Part shown: positions 38,170-61,045 of the stretch, piece after piece | How positions within the stretch are numbered: the first letter of the stretch is position 1 | Layout: each line of letters starts with the position of its first letter | Assembly (NCBI RefSeq): GCF_021347895.1 | Contig: NC_067120.1 | Coordinates: 17,655,361 to 17,719,360, forward strand | Reading direction: 5' to 3' | From: Acanthochromis polyacanthus | Taxonomy: Eukaryota > Chordata > Actinopteri > Pomacentridae | DNA: 64,000 nt | Translations under genes and position numbers: made by a program | The notes under the pieces: model-generated | Seen by the model: the letters and a program-made list of their open reading frames with translations, nothing else | What the model was told of the DNA's origin: nothing | The model's database searches: none

Positions 38170-41100
38170 GGAATAATTGTTGCTTCAGCTTATCTGCTTC
38201 TTTTTTTTAAAGTAGGTTTAATCAGGTTTTAGTGTCCTCTGTTTCAAAGCAACGGAAGAGATTATTTCACAAATGTATCTGTTATTTGCAGCTATTTTGC
38301 CTTCTGCGCTCACTTTCAAACAACTGTGCAAGTGTTGCTCTGGTGTTACAACACAGTGGATTTCAGGACTGTCCTATTGAGTCATTATAGCTGGGAGATT
38401 ATTGGTTACCATGAAAATAAATATAGTGAAGATTAACCTTAGACCAATCCTATTTGTGTGCTTATTTTCTCCCGAACACAAATATGTAGATATTTTTTTC
38501 CAAACTCATTATTTAAGCTTTTCAAATTAGCTGAGAAAATACCCAGCATCTGAACTGCAAAATAACCTTTTACAGTACAAATAAATCTAGATGGGAATCC
38601 CTGCATTCGAAGGCTCAGGTCTTCATTCTTTGACATTTTACTTGATTTACAAGCCTGTGTAGATCAATCAAACTAGCAGCAATGACTGCAGAGAAAGACG
38701 CACCCAGGCCAGTGATCACGCCATGAATTAATACAGGAAAAGATTGACTTTCAGACAGTAGCATTTGAAATATTGTCTTTTTATCTATCATTGACGTGGT
38801 TGTAAGTGCCACATTACCCTGTGACTAAACTCCCATCTGCTGGCAATTTCCTGCTTGCAGTGTAGCACAGTGCATCCTTCCTATCAAGTGAAGATAAACC
38901 ACAGTATCTGACTTGGCAGACCCGTTGTTTCGCTCTCGTCTGGTTCGTACATCATTTGGTGAAGAATGAGACACTAAAGGTTCCTTTATTTGTTCAAACT
39001 GGAGTGAATATGTGAATAAGAGGTTTTAATAAAGGGTATCCACAGAGAGAAAATAACAGTTTCTCGGGCCGCCCACACCGAACCCCCAGCAGATCTGCAG
39101 CAGTACATACAGTACCAGCCTGCTCACGTAGCGATATGGTAAGCAGGAATCCCACACGCTGAACACCAAGCTGCACTTTCTCTGTATATGTGGAGAAATT
39201 ATCTGATACTCTCGAATGGCTGTCAGGATTACTCTGCTGCACTGGTTACCATTTGTGGAGGATTCCTAAGTTGCTGTGTGATCAGGCTGTTTTTAGATGC
39301 TGCCGTGCCAGTTGTGGGACTTGACCCCGTCTCTGTTTGTTTACATTTGGCCAGCAGATGTTCAACTAAGTGGACCTAGTTTTCTGAGCCATTACCCTGG
39401 GTCCTCTCTGGGGATGAAGATCTGTGGCCCCGCAAGTAAAACTCACTGTGTGGGCAACATCATCTGCATACATACAGTATCACCCACTCTGGTTGTTTAG
39501 CACATTTATGAAAAAATAGAAGCATTATCTGAATTCTGAGAAGTGCTCCGTTGAGTGAAACTGCAAAACAGGCTATTCTAATCGTGCCCCAGAAACTGCT
39601 TGCGGCTGAATTTAGCTCCCAGCATCTGTCACTTCTTTTTTTTACTGATGTGAGTGATTATACATGAGCATTTTTAGCTCTTGTTAAATGGTGTCCTGCT
39701 TATTAAAAAGCGGTCACACCTTTATTTAGAAAAGCAGTTGCACAAGATAATACCACACCACTATCTGCAGTTCTCATTACTCATCATCAGCATGAATTAG
39801 CATGAACTTAGCATGTTCTCGTTTTCCAGACTCACTTAGACAACGAGCGTTTTGCTGCAGATTCAAGCGCCTTTGAATAGACATCTTCTGGCTCAAAGCT
39901 GGAATCCTGCCAGCAGAGGTCAACCGAGCCAGTCTATGATTGATGAGTCCTATCATACCAAACTGACTTCACGTCTAATGAGGATGCTCCGTGGATATGT
40001 CCAGTCTTAGCTAACCATATTTCCACCAGCAGAGCAGCCCCAAGATCCCTCTGCAGCATCCCAGCTATTCTATCTATGGCTCTCACAGTCCACACTGCTT
40101 CTCACAGCCATTTGTCAAATCTCTGCCCACATTAAATTATCATGACCCAGAGAGATGTCTACCTCTAGGAAGACACTGAGCTCCAGTCAGACAGATAGGG
40201 TGCACGGTGTCTGAGACGGAGAACTGAATGAAAAATTGACTGCATGAAAATGTTAGTTTGTTCAGGCTCTGCTGTGTGATTGTGTAGCTATATTATGAAA
40301 GTTTGAACAATGCCTGGCAAAAGAAGAGAAGTTCCTTGCGGCAACAGTGTGTTATTGTACACTCCTGGCATCGTAAATCATCTCCTATGTTTTAACAACA
40401 GTCACATGCAGCCTAACGCACCTCCTGCAACTGCTCTCAAAGGTAATAAAAAGATAAACTGAAAGGATAGCAGATGGTGTTTTGCCACAGAAACTCCATG
40501 AATGGTTTCTAATGTGACTCAGAGTCGGCTCATTCAGGTTGAGTTAGGCGCCCCAGGCGGCCAGTGGAGCCTTCACATTATCCTGTACTTTTCTATTCAT
40601 TAATAATGACAGCTCCCTAATGAGCCGGTCAGACTTAAAACCAAGAAATTTCTTCAACCCAAAAATTCTCTTTTATAAAGAAGTAGAAGTAGAGACAGAG
40701 TGCAGCTATTTTCAGATGAAAGCCAAACACAGATCAGATGTTTTGCAGAAAAGTATCCATTAGTGGCAGAAGGGTAGATTTTTAAAATAATAAAGTCTGT
40801 AATCCAGACTGCTGCGTTGATTTTGAAGGAACCAGTTATAACGTCACTGATTGGCTGTAATCGTGTGTGTGTGCTGCATCTATGGTGGTGTTTGCATGGA
40901 GCTCTCAACGAGGAATTCAAGGAAGCAGGAAGCCTGATGTTTGAGCTTCCTCGCTGTTGGTTTGGGGAAAGTATGCTAAAAATGCTCTAATTTGTCCTCC
41001 TAGATGGCGTCTCTGCTTTGCTGCATTCTATGTAACAAGACAGAGAGCAGAAAGAAAAAGACAAAGACAAGAAAATGAGATCCAAAGAGAAACTGTGCAA

Positions 41101-41900
41101 CAAAGAAATTATGTAAAACAACATTTCTTAAAGGGACCACTGAATGCGGACTCCAAGAATCTGTTTCATTCATTGTTTTTCTGAACAACAGCAACAGAGT
41201 CTGCATTGGAAATATGCTTATCAGAGCACAATAAGTTTTATTGTGCAATAGTCAGCACAAGTCTGTGTAACTCATCCTACTGTACGGCTGTCGCTTTTGA
41301 AGGCTTCAGTCCTTTTGTTGTGTTGTGTTTTTGCTTTGTGTTTCTGAACTATAAAAGACAGTGAACCGATATAAACAAACCACATTTTTGTTTGACTGGA
41401 CACTATAATTTTACCAATTATAGAAATTCTGTATCCATCACTGTGATGTCAGAGCTTCAGCTGGGTTACCTAAATGTGCGTTGGAGGTTAAAATTAATAG
41501 AAGCTCTGAAATAAACATAGTACTCTTAACTAAATTAAGGTAATTAGAGGAGTAGCACAGCATGTTTTAATAAATGAAACATTTATACGTGTGTTTTGGG
41601 GGTCCCAGTGGCCAGCACCTCACTGTGCCCATTCTTCACTTATAAATTATTTTGTTAAATTAACCGAAAAAACAAAACAACACAAATATGTTCAGAATAA
41701 CTTAACTGGTCATTGCAATGCTTTGCTGGTATTGCTAAGTAGGGCAACAATCAGTGGGACAACCACTACACAAAAGATGCATTTTTTAAAAAATTCTCAA
41801 ATGTTACTGTACTGTATTGTGTATTTCAGTGTCAACTATGATAATTAAGTTAATGGACTTGATACATAAAAATAAACATCTTGGTGTAAACATTTATTTT
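38170..41900. other. Non-coding, no gene seen
   Basis: No recognisable exon or repeat boundary. Confidence 0.5.
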
Positions 41901-41907
41901 AATTTAA

Positions 41908-42120
41908 CCCTTTACGCTTCAGTGCGTCGTAGGTGTACCACCGGCGGTACACCTACTAATTTGCATAGGAATTTCAAGAATGTCCGACGGCTGCAAACAC
42001 AATTATACAAACACTATACACCGATGGAAAGCTTAGATTCTCATGAATCCGCCGGTATAAACCACTTTCAGATGTGATTACCACAGCGGGTGAGAAAAAC
42101 ACATTTGTCCGACAAAAACA
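41908..42120 (+). mobile_element. possible piggyBac-like left end with palindrome
   Basis: TTAA (41904-41907) is followed by CCCTTTACGC, the form of a piggyBac terminus. Next comes a near-perfect 28-nt palindrome at 41929-41956 (26 of 28 positions self-complementary, core ACCGGCGG). The matching right end was not found, and a different repeat interrupts it at 42122. Confidence 0.4.
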
Positions 42121-42121
42121 A

Positions 42122-42425
42122 ATATTCATCCATCCGTTCTCTATACACGGCTTAAAACTGATTAGGGTCACTTGGAGCCTATCGCAGCTGACTTAGGGCG
42201 AAGGCAGGGGACACCCTGGACCAGTCGCTCGTCTGTGACAGGGCTACATATGGAGTCAAACAATCACACTCACACCTACAGACAATTTAGAATTACAGAA
42301 TGTCTTTGGACTGTGGGTGGAAGCCGGAGAACCGGGAGGAAACCCACACATGCACAGGGAGAACACGCAAACTTCATGCAGAAAGATCCCAGGAAGGCCG
42401 GGAGTGCTAACCACAGAGCCACTTT
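42122..42425 (+). repeat. high-copy fish repeat (GGAGCCTATCGCAGCTGA family)
   Basis: Contains GGAGCCTATCGCAGCTGACT, GGCAGGGGACACCCTGGAC, CAATTTAGAATTACAGAAT, GGAGAACACGCAAACTTCAT and GCAGAAAGATCCCAGGAAGG. Together these are the hallmark of a very abundant fish repeat often preceded by CATCCATCC, as it is here. Probably a retrotransposon-derived tail; family name uncertain. Confidence 0.75.
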
Positions 42426-42637
42426 GCAGTCTGTGGATTTTTAATATTTAACTTTAAAATAAAAACAACAAACTACACAGATAGTTTGAAAATCACTGAA
42501 TTTGATCTGGTAATTGTCTGACCTGATAATCAGTTGGTTTCTAATTGCAATATTCACTTAAAACTATGGGGATGGCTAGTAAATACGTCATCGAGTCCAA
42601 AAACGTCACTTCCGTGTCCTACCAAACCAACGATATA

Positions 42638-42753
42638 ATGGTGCTGTGTTGTGTCCCGTGTTGCAACAATAGAAATGATGTAAATAAAACGATATCTTTC
42701 TACTGCTTTCCTCTGGACGAAAAGGAGAAGAGAAGATGGCTGACACTGATAAG
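42638..42753 (+). CDS. THAP zinc-finger first exon (partial, transposon-borne)
   Basis: An open frame from ATG at 42638 encodes MVLCCVPCCNNRND and continues into SFYCFPLDEKEKRRWLTLIR. It aligns by eye with the N-terminal half of THAP domains: M-V-x-C-x-A-x-x-C-x-N-R, then S-F-x-x-F-P and a Trp. C5 and C9 (or C4 and C8) would be the first two zinc ligands. The frame is cut by a perfect donor GTAAGT at 42754, so the second half (the later Cys and His ligands and AVPTIF-like box) should be on another exon, which I did not find in the remaining 650 bp. The ATG lies just inside the inverted repeat. Probably a remnant of an autonomous element's gene. Confidence 0.6.
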
Positions 42754-43150
42754 GTAAGTCGGATTTCTAATCTTAGAAAATACATTTAGCACCGGGAGCT
42801 AACGTGAGCTAGCTAGTATTAGCCGCTTGAATCATGTTATCTTTTTGTGTTACGAGGAGTGTTTGGGCCACATTACAAAAGAAACTAAAAGTGGTCGAGA
42901 TTAAAGTCTCTGATAATAAGTTTATACTTTTAATTTATAAGAATAAAGTCTGCCGAGGGAGACTTTTGTCCCAGTTTTGGGGACTTGGACTTGCTTGACC
43001 AATCTGCCCAAAATACTCGACTTGACTAGGATATGGGTCTATGTGACTTGGATTTAATTGAGTCCAATACTTGGACTGACTTGCTAAAAATGTTTGGCTA
43101 AGATTATTTTAACTGTTATGGATTCATGATTAGTGTAAAGAGATGCGTAG

Positions 43151-43396
43151 TTATTTACATATGCAAATTAGCCATGTGCTCCCCGCACAAGTTAGCGCTA
43201 GAGTGTGCTGCTGGGAATCTTTCCCTTTAAAACCACCTGCCACTCTGTTTGAGTTGTAAGAGTTAAGACCTCGCTTTACCGACTTCGGAAAATCTGCAAA
43301 ATAAGATGTCACAGTGAAAAAGGTGACCGGTTCTTTCGCTACTGCCATTGTGTTTTCATTCAGTGCACCGCGGCGTAGGACACGGAAGTGGTCCAT
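43151..43396 (-). CDS. inward frame at right end of THAP element, unknown protein
   Basis: An 81-codon open frame whose first codons lie in the right inverted repeat. An internal Met at residue 17 (MAVAKEPVTFFTVTSYFADF) is an alternative start. The segment FADFPKSVKRGLNSYNSNRV recalls the region before the SWIM zinc finger in fish proteins carrying a YqaJ-type exonuclease (pattern xLPKxxxKRGxxxYxxxxV). That is only an impression; no SWIM cysteines are present in the 81 residues. It points toward the THAP exon, so the two frames are convergent. The product may be a truncated first exon. Confidence 0.35.
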   Translation of the reverse strand: MDHFRVLRRGALNENTMAVAKEPVTFFTVTSYFADFPKSVKRGLNSYNSNRVAGGFKGKDSQQHTLALTCAGSTWLICICK

Positions 43397-43403
43397 GACG
43401 TCA
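43396..43403. promoter_or_regulatory. CRE palindrome in element's right inverted repeat
   Basis: TGACGTCA, a perfect CREB/ATF site, is followed inward by an ETS-like CACTTCCG on the minus strand. The left repeat has ACGTCA (42585-42590) and CACTTCCG (42608-42615). Likely promoter elements for the two inward-facing frames. Confidence 0.5.
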
Positions 43404-43513
43404 CACTAGCCATTCCCATACATTACATCCTGGCACTTCCTTATTTTTGCAGTTTTATAGTAGACATCTGTGCCAAACTGCAGGCTGGCAGTGTTCATGT
43501 GTCAGGCAGCAAC

Positions 43514-54638
<11,125 letters not shown>

Positions 54639-54642
54639 CTTC

Positions 54643-54700
54643 CTGTCCTCATGTGGGAAGGAGGGAGGGAGCAGGAGGGGAGGGAGGAGAGAGGGGGAGG
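54643..54700 (-). other. polypyrimidine tract and 3' splice site before shisal1 ATG exon
   Basis: The minus strand reads a C/T-rich run (54655-54700), then CACATGAGGACAG. This is strong acceptor architecture and implies an untranslated first exon further upstream (higher coordinate), not identified here. Confidence 0.6.
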
Positions 54701-55220
54701 GCTGTTCTGCTTTAGCTGGACGTGGGCATCCTCTGCTCGCTGACGGCTCCTCTCACATGGCTGCTGCCGGGAGTCAGGACTCCTGATGGGAACAAGACAA
54801 GCAGGGAGAGGAGAGATTAAGACGTTTGATTTGGATTTCTGGAGGCTCCACCCAACTGTGTGGACAGCTTGTCTGGCAGCGAGAGCCCATGATGCCTCCT
54901 GAAATCTGTCCTTAGGCTTACATAACTGGGCCGCTTGGGCATTCTGTTTAATTGAATTTGGCACTCTGACAACTGCGATGCTCAAGGTCTTTCCATGATA
55001 AAATTGTTGACTAATCATTTACTTTGGCAACTATTTGACATAAATAATGAATGTGACAGAAATGAGCAAGTTCCAGCTAATCAAATAACACTGTTTGCTG
55101 TATTTTGTTGTCCAGAATCCACCAGTCATAACACTGAAAGCATTGCCTGGTGAAGTAAAAAACATTAAGCACCTCATTACAACCACTCATTACCACCCAC
55201 CTAAATGTTGTTCCATTGTA

Positions 55221-55251
<31 letters not shown>

Positions 55252-55495
55252 GGTTTTCGGAAAAGAAAGGGCTCAGTGAGAAGTGCAAATATTCCAGCAA
55301 GGCTTATATGTTTCTGATCACAAACTTAGTCCTCAATAATGAGTCACATCCATTCATTCTTGTTTTGATTCTGACAGAAAATAATAGCTATCACATTTTA
55401 GTGTCAAGTTTGGAGAAATTCAAACTGGCACAAAATTCACTCAAACTAATACAGATGTAATCCATATAAAGTATTGCACCACAGCCCTCATTAGA
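54701..55495. other. shisal1 upstream region, no gene
   Basis: GC-richer up to about 54900, then AT-rich. It holds a long poly-A/T tract at 55217-55251. A distal shisal1 5' exon may lie here or beyond, but none can be placed. Confidence 0.4.
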
Positions 55496-55499
55496 AATC

Positions 55500-55880
55500 T
55501 ACATGTGAAGAGAGCAACATTGATCATCTCACTGGAATCCAAAGTTCTGCTGGAAACCCTTGAGTCCTGGCCTTCCTGGGGATGTTACTTTGACATGTGC
55601 CACCCACCTACACATTGTTGCAGATCAAACACAGCCTCCCATGGCTGAGGTCCCAAACACAGCAGCCTTCCCAAGCAGGGAACTGTGTCCAGTCACCACA
55701 AAAACTAGTCAGGATCAGTTCAAGGGAACACAACAAAGAGCCCAAAATACTGACCGGCCTCTGAACTCCTCAGACCTCAATCCAACCACGATCTACAGGA
55801 TGCCCTGGAACAATCCCAAACTACGGAGTCCAAACCCCACAACCCTCAGGACCCAAAGGTTCTGCTGCTAATGTCCAAGG
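55500..55880 (+). mobile_element. mariner/Tc1-type transposase relic, copy A
   Basis: The plus-strand frame 55560-55871 keeps the family outline: DVTLTCATHLHIVADQTQPP, then degenerate QQDN-type sequence, and SSDLNPTTIYRM in place of [11 protein letters not shown]. The nucleotide block GTTCTGCTGGAAACCCTTGA at the start is shared in diverged form with copy B. It lacks a functional DDE triad and has lost its C-terminal part. Confidence 0.6.
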
Positions 55881-58800
55881 GCTAACACCAATAAATTAAT
55901 AATTTTATGAAATCCAAGAAGTTTCAAGGAAAGGAGGGAAAGTAAAGACAACTTTTTGTCCAATACAAGGTCAACTGAACATGCAAAATGTATAAACTGT
56001 CCCCAAACAAATATATAAATCAATACAGAGGATACAGTTTCTAATAACAAATACAATATATTAACATTAATATCACTAGCTAATATTGTTTCAGCTCTTT
56101 AAATATTATATTTTGTTTATTTTTTAATCAAGAAATATAATTTTTTTACATTTCAAAATTATGAATCCAGAAGTCAGTTGTTTTGTTGAGCTATTCTTAC
56201 TTTTTGAGTACCTTATAAGAACACATAATACCTTCTGATGTTATCACATTACCAGACCAGAACATTAAGATTAGAATGACGAATGAGTGTTAAACCTGTT
56301 TCTTTTACGAACGTTTCTGACAAAAAAAAGTTTCATTTATCAGTTTTCCTCCAATGAGAAGTGAGATCGAAACAGCATCTCACAGCCAGCAGATATTTAA
56401 TTCTATAACTGCTTTACAATGAAGAAAAATGCTACACATGCACTAAAAGTGTGGCGTTCTTCGAGAAAGTGATGTTTTTACCAAATATTTAATGAATTAC
56501 ACTGAATCTGCTCCTTCAGCACAGTGCAGAGTTTTCATTGCAGAACTGCTGAAGAGCACTTTGCTCGTAAGTGATGCATTGTGGGACTTCATGAATCCTC
56601 CCTCCACAGTGCTGCTCCACAGTCACAGCTCCGTCATAGCTATACGTCCACTGATGATAAGTGAGATTAATGGGGTGGCGGCACATTTTGCTTAGACACG
56701 CTTGTTTCTGTTCTTCGGCAAATTTATTCCTTGAAAAGAACCAAAGGAAATTACGCATTAATGGCCTCTGTCTCTGCATTTGTTAAAGGTGATGTTTATG
56801 GTAATTTACTGCAAACTCTGCCACTGAACCATTTGCAAGTGATGCTGCTTTTACATTGTTAGTGTGAGTATACCGTCTGTTTGAATTTGACTTGGTGTTA
56901 CCTGTATCAACATAAATTCATTTATAACGGTATCACAATCAGCTTTTGGAAACAAACCAGGAGCCAACCAGCTCTTTTGTTGCATGTGTGCAGAGAAACT
57001 TAAATATCCTCTCTGCACGAGCTGCATGGAAACTATTACAAAACTTGGCTTCTGAATTATTGAGAAGCTGACGGCAGCTGATGGCAGGATAAAAACCACA
57101 TACAAAGAGCAACAACAAGGGTGTAGAAGGCCATCAGTGTTCTTTCTCTCGTGATGAAAAAGAATGTAATGGTGGATCACATCCAGTTTAATGTTGCATC
57201 ACCACCCTCTACTGTCTTTTTTTCTTGAACTATTTGCGAGCTGTTTTGGCGAGCCCTCGGGATCAAAGAATGGTGCGGACGAAGCTCCATTTGGAGGGAG
57301 ATTGGAAAAATGCTGTTTCTTTCACGTGAACAGACAATCAGATACAGAAGGGTGCCTCTTCAAAAATATATTTTCTCAGAAATATACAGACGATGCATTG
57401 CTCACCAGGCCAGACATGCCAGGTTCTACATTCTGTTACAGACCGGCTATCTTTTGAAGTTGAGGTAATAATGTGGTAGTGAGAAGGAGGTGATAAAGTT
57501 GAAATATTCACTGGTGCAAGAGATCAGCAACAGCTTACATAAAAAAATAAAATAAAGAAACGCATTTACCGGTTTCACACAAGTGGCCACATTTTCTGGT
57601 GTGAGTTTAGTGCCAGCTGTGAAGTGGAGATGTGGGAAGTGTTTGTTTTGACTGCTTTTTTATTGGAGATTTCTGTCCTTATCTTCAAAAGTTGAGCTGA
57701 ATTATTTAGCTGATTGATTAATGTACAAAGTCTGGAAGTATTCCGATGATTGATTATAACATATACCAGTTCCAGGTTCTCAAATGTGAGAAATGGATAT
57801 TAGTTCTGGTCCAACATGACAGTAAATCAAATATTGTCTATATTCTTCACTTTACAGAGAAAATAGTCTGGAGGTAAACCTATAATGAAAGTCTTTATTA
57901 GTTATATACACGTTACTGCTGCTAACACAGCGGTTCGAGTGGGCTGTTTATGGACAATAGAGCACTTTGCCATTTTCGCAGCTTTCACACATCTTGCACA
58001 TATGGCCAGTCGCTTCAGCATGTCGACCGTCTACTCTTTTTTCAGGCTGAACAACACCCACAGGAGAATATACAACTGTCCTAGCTCTGGTTAAAACACA
58101 GCCCCTTGCTGGTTATAAATATGGTATGAAACCATATGAATCATGTATTACTGAAAAAAAAAAGTGCCTGCGTAATTGAGCCTTAGCGAATAAACAAATA
58201 TGTTTTCAAGAAACAATAGCTGTGCAAACACCTTAGAGAATCCCATCATCTGCCAGTTATTCTCTATTTTTCTACCTGTCCTGCGCCATCTCCTTCTTGT
58301 AGCCATGTTCCTTATGTAATCCAGACATCACGGGCTGATGGTTGCACATGAGAACATACAAAGTGGTTACTATGGACTGCCTGGACAGAACATTCACGTG
58401 GAGCGCAGGCGGCTGTTTCTGCAGAAGTCTTTAAAAGCATTTTTGATCAGAAAAGCTGTTCCCTCCTCAGAAAGCCGGGCAGCTGAAGTCCCAGGAGACT
58501 TGTTATATTTTTTTTCCAGTCTTTTTATTTCTGGTGAGAGCTTTAGTATACAGTCAGATGACAAGATGCAAAACACGACGAGGGATTCCCACCCCTTTCA
58601 AATTTCCACTGCTGTGGTCTCTGACAAGACTTTTATATATGTTATTTCTTGGCTTCCCTGTATTTTCACAAGGAGTCACATTATTGCCACGTTGCTCCCT
58701 GAGTCATACAGGCTATAAGAGGGTAAGGTTCACTGCACCACAGCGCAGGGCTTGTTTGCAAAGAGGAAGTGAATGTTGGAGGGTTTGTGTAATGAGCCTG

Positions 58801-60530
58801 ATGGTAGTGAAGCTGAACATGTACTGTAAATACACGGACGTGCACGCAGACAGGCACACATAATACACAGTGCGAAGCTCCCCTCCGACTGAAAGTAGAA
58901 CGTGCTACTGAGCTGAACAGGCATGCAACACAGATGGAGGGTCTAGCTACTTGCTGTGTATGTCTCAGATAAAACTAAAACATACATAAAGACCATGGCA
59001 ACGCCGCGTTACCAGCCTCTGAGTGAATGTAAAGGCTGTTACAAGGGGAAATATGTAGGAAATTTACGGACTCCTGCGGTCATCAAAGGCACATTGCCTG
59101 CGAGAAGAAGGGAAATATTAAGTGACCAATTACTGTGGCAACCACTGTGAATCTAACAGCACATTTTTCATCAGAACACAGCAAGAGACCCAAATCTGTC
59201 AGGGGTTTGATGAGGAAAAGTGCAGTGGAAGATTTTTGGGCTATTTGGAGATTACACACAGCGATAAGACGGGACTGTCTCATGAACATGCTTGTCCGAG
59301 TCTTATTTTTGTTCTGACATTAACTTCAAAGTATATGACACATTATTATGCTTTCTAAAAGTCATTATTTATTTATTTTGGCCTGCAATGCCTTTTATCT
59401 GAGAAGCTTTCAAGTTTGCAAATGCAAAGGCTTGACATTACAATTCTGCCTCTCTCTGTACTGCTCAAAAATATTTTTAGAAGAAGCATTTAGCCCTGTC
59501 ATTTTGAGTATTCACATAACCTTTTTTTTTTTAATTTATTTTTTCTTCTCCTGTATGGATGATAGTAGTTGGATATTAATGCGCTTACTGTGCCTCGTTA
59601 TTAGGTTTTCCACAAAAAACAAACACACTTTCTGTTGCGACACAGGCCCTTAATCCATGCTAATGTGCACGATCAATCACCCTAAAACAGATGAGCTTGT
59701 GAGCACACAGAGTGAAGCACAGTTTAGAGATAGGACTCCCACTTCACACAGGGGATGAGTGAGCAGCAGCTAAGCAACTGTGGGTCTGCTGACGGGCTCA
59801 CATCCAAACACTGATCAGTGTTGTGTTGCAACCAGCCCTGTCCTTAATTGATGCTCGCTTTTACTGTCATCATAATAAATTGGGTTTCATTCACTTTTGA
59901 TGACATTAGAGCGTCACTCACAAGCCCCGCAGTGCTCAATTAGGCTATGAGCCCATGTTGGGAGATTTAGAGCTGTGATCTCATGATTATTATTGGTACA
60001 CAGGACTGAATTGTGTGCAGCGCCATTGTCAGTGCGTGAAGAGTGGGAGCCTGAGTCACTAGAAGAGGTGGCTGGTGGATGTGTACACAGCATGTGTCAG
60101 AAGTGGAGTCGTGGATATTAGAAGACATTATGTTTTTGTCCGTTACAGCTGTTGACTATGTATAAAAAAAGACGGATGTAGCCTCCAGGGCGGAAAAGTG
60201 AAGCCAATGTAGAGGTGACTTCAATCTTCATTCTTTCTAATGACCAACAAAGAGCAAGTCCTCTGGTTTCTGAGTTTTTGAATATAGAATGATGTTCATT
60301 TTGTAAATCCATAGTGAAAATTATAGAGCAGGATATGCTTTAGGGCGGAGCCACGTTTTCACTGACAACTCATTATCATATGGGCATGCACAGTGTCCTC
60401 AGTTTCTGGTTTCAAAAGACCAAGATGGCAGCTTTAGGGGTCCACATTTGATATTTTAAACAAAAACAGTATTCCTCAAAACTAATGGGTGGAGTCAAGA
60501 TGGCCATGTGCATCTTTTACATTAACAACA
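55881..60530. other. Non-coding, no gene seen
   Basis: No recognised exon, transposon end or RNA gene. Short frames here show no protein-like features. Confidence 0.5.
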
Positions 60531-60531
60531 C

Positions 60532-61045
60532 AACCACAACATTAAAATCACTCACAGCTTAAGTGTATAATATTAATCATCTCAATACAACTCAATCTTC
60601 CGTTGGGAATCCTTGGATCCTATGATTCATGCGCATGTTTCTTTGACACGTACCACTCATTTAAACATCGCCAATCAAGCACACCCACTCATGGCAAAGG
60701 CAGTCACCAACAGTAAAAGCCTCCCCCAGCAGGACAATATGCACTGCCATGTCTCAATAACTGCTCAGGAAAGGCTTGAGGAACATGACAAATAGCCCAA
60801 GAATTGACCGAACCTCATAATTCTCCGTACTGAAACCTGATCAAGAATCTACAGGATGTTCAGAAGAAGTCCAATTCATTGAAGCCCCACCTTGTGACCC
60901 AGAGGATCCAGAGCCAACATCCCACCACAGGACACCCACAGAGGTCTCGTGTCCATGCCCCGATGAGTCAGAGGGGTTTTGGCAGCATGAGGGGAGCCTA
61001 CACAATATTAATAATGTGGTTTGAATGTTGTTATGATCGATGTAT
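60532..61045 (+). mobile_element. mariner/Tc1-type relic, copy B, with both ends
   Basis: Left end ACCACAACATTAAAATCAC; right end GTGGTTTGAATGTTGTTATG, its diverged inverted repeat. The inner frame (60613-60795) reads HVSLTRTTHLNIANQAHPLM and PQQDNMHCHVSITAQERLEE, the second-Asp block of a DDE transposase (QQDN), then a stop. The 5' half of the gene is missing, so it is an internally deleted, non-autonomous copy of the same family as 55500-55880 and 1655-1740. Confidence 0.65.

Larger units (their letters stand above)
42568..43417. mobile_element. THAP-bearing inverted-repeat DNA element (ISL2EU-like?)
   Basis: An 850-bp unit whose ends GGGGATGGCTAGT (42568-42580) and ACTAGCCATTCCC (43405-43417) are inverted repeats. 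The similarity continues inward to TTCCGTGTCCT / AGGACACGGAA (to 42620 and from 43377). Both ends are bordered by AT (42566-42567 and 43418-43419), a possible 2-bp duplication. The left end starts a THAP-domain exon and the right end starts a second inward frame. A THAP gene plus a second gene, with AT duplication, suggests an internally deleted ISL2EU-type element. Kolobok or P-like elements are alternatives, but TTAA or a good 8-bp duplication is not seen. Confidence 0.65.

Noticed and set aside
42545..42637. Upstream Met codons in the THAP frame (from 42545)
   Set aside because: They begin outside the element's inverted repeat; the ATG at 42638 gives the canonical THAP start with M-V ahead of the first Cys.
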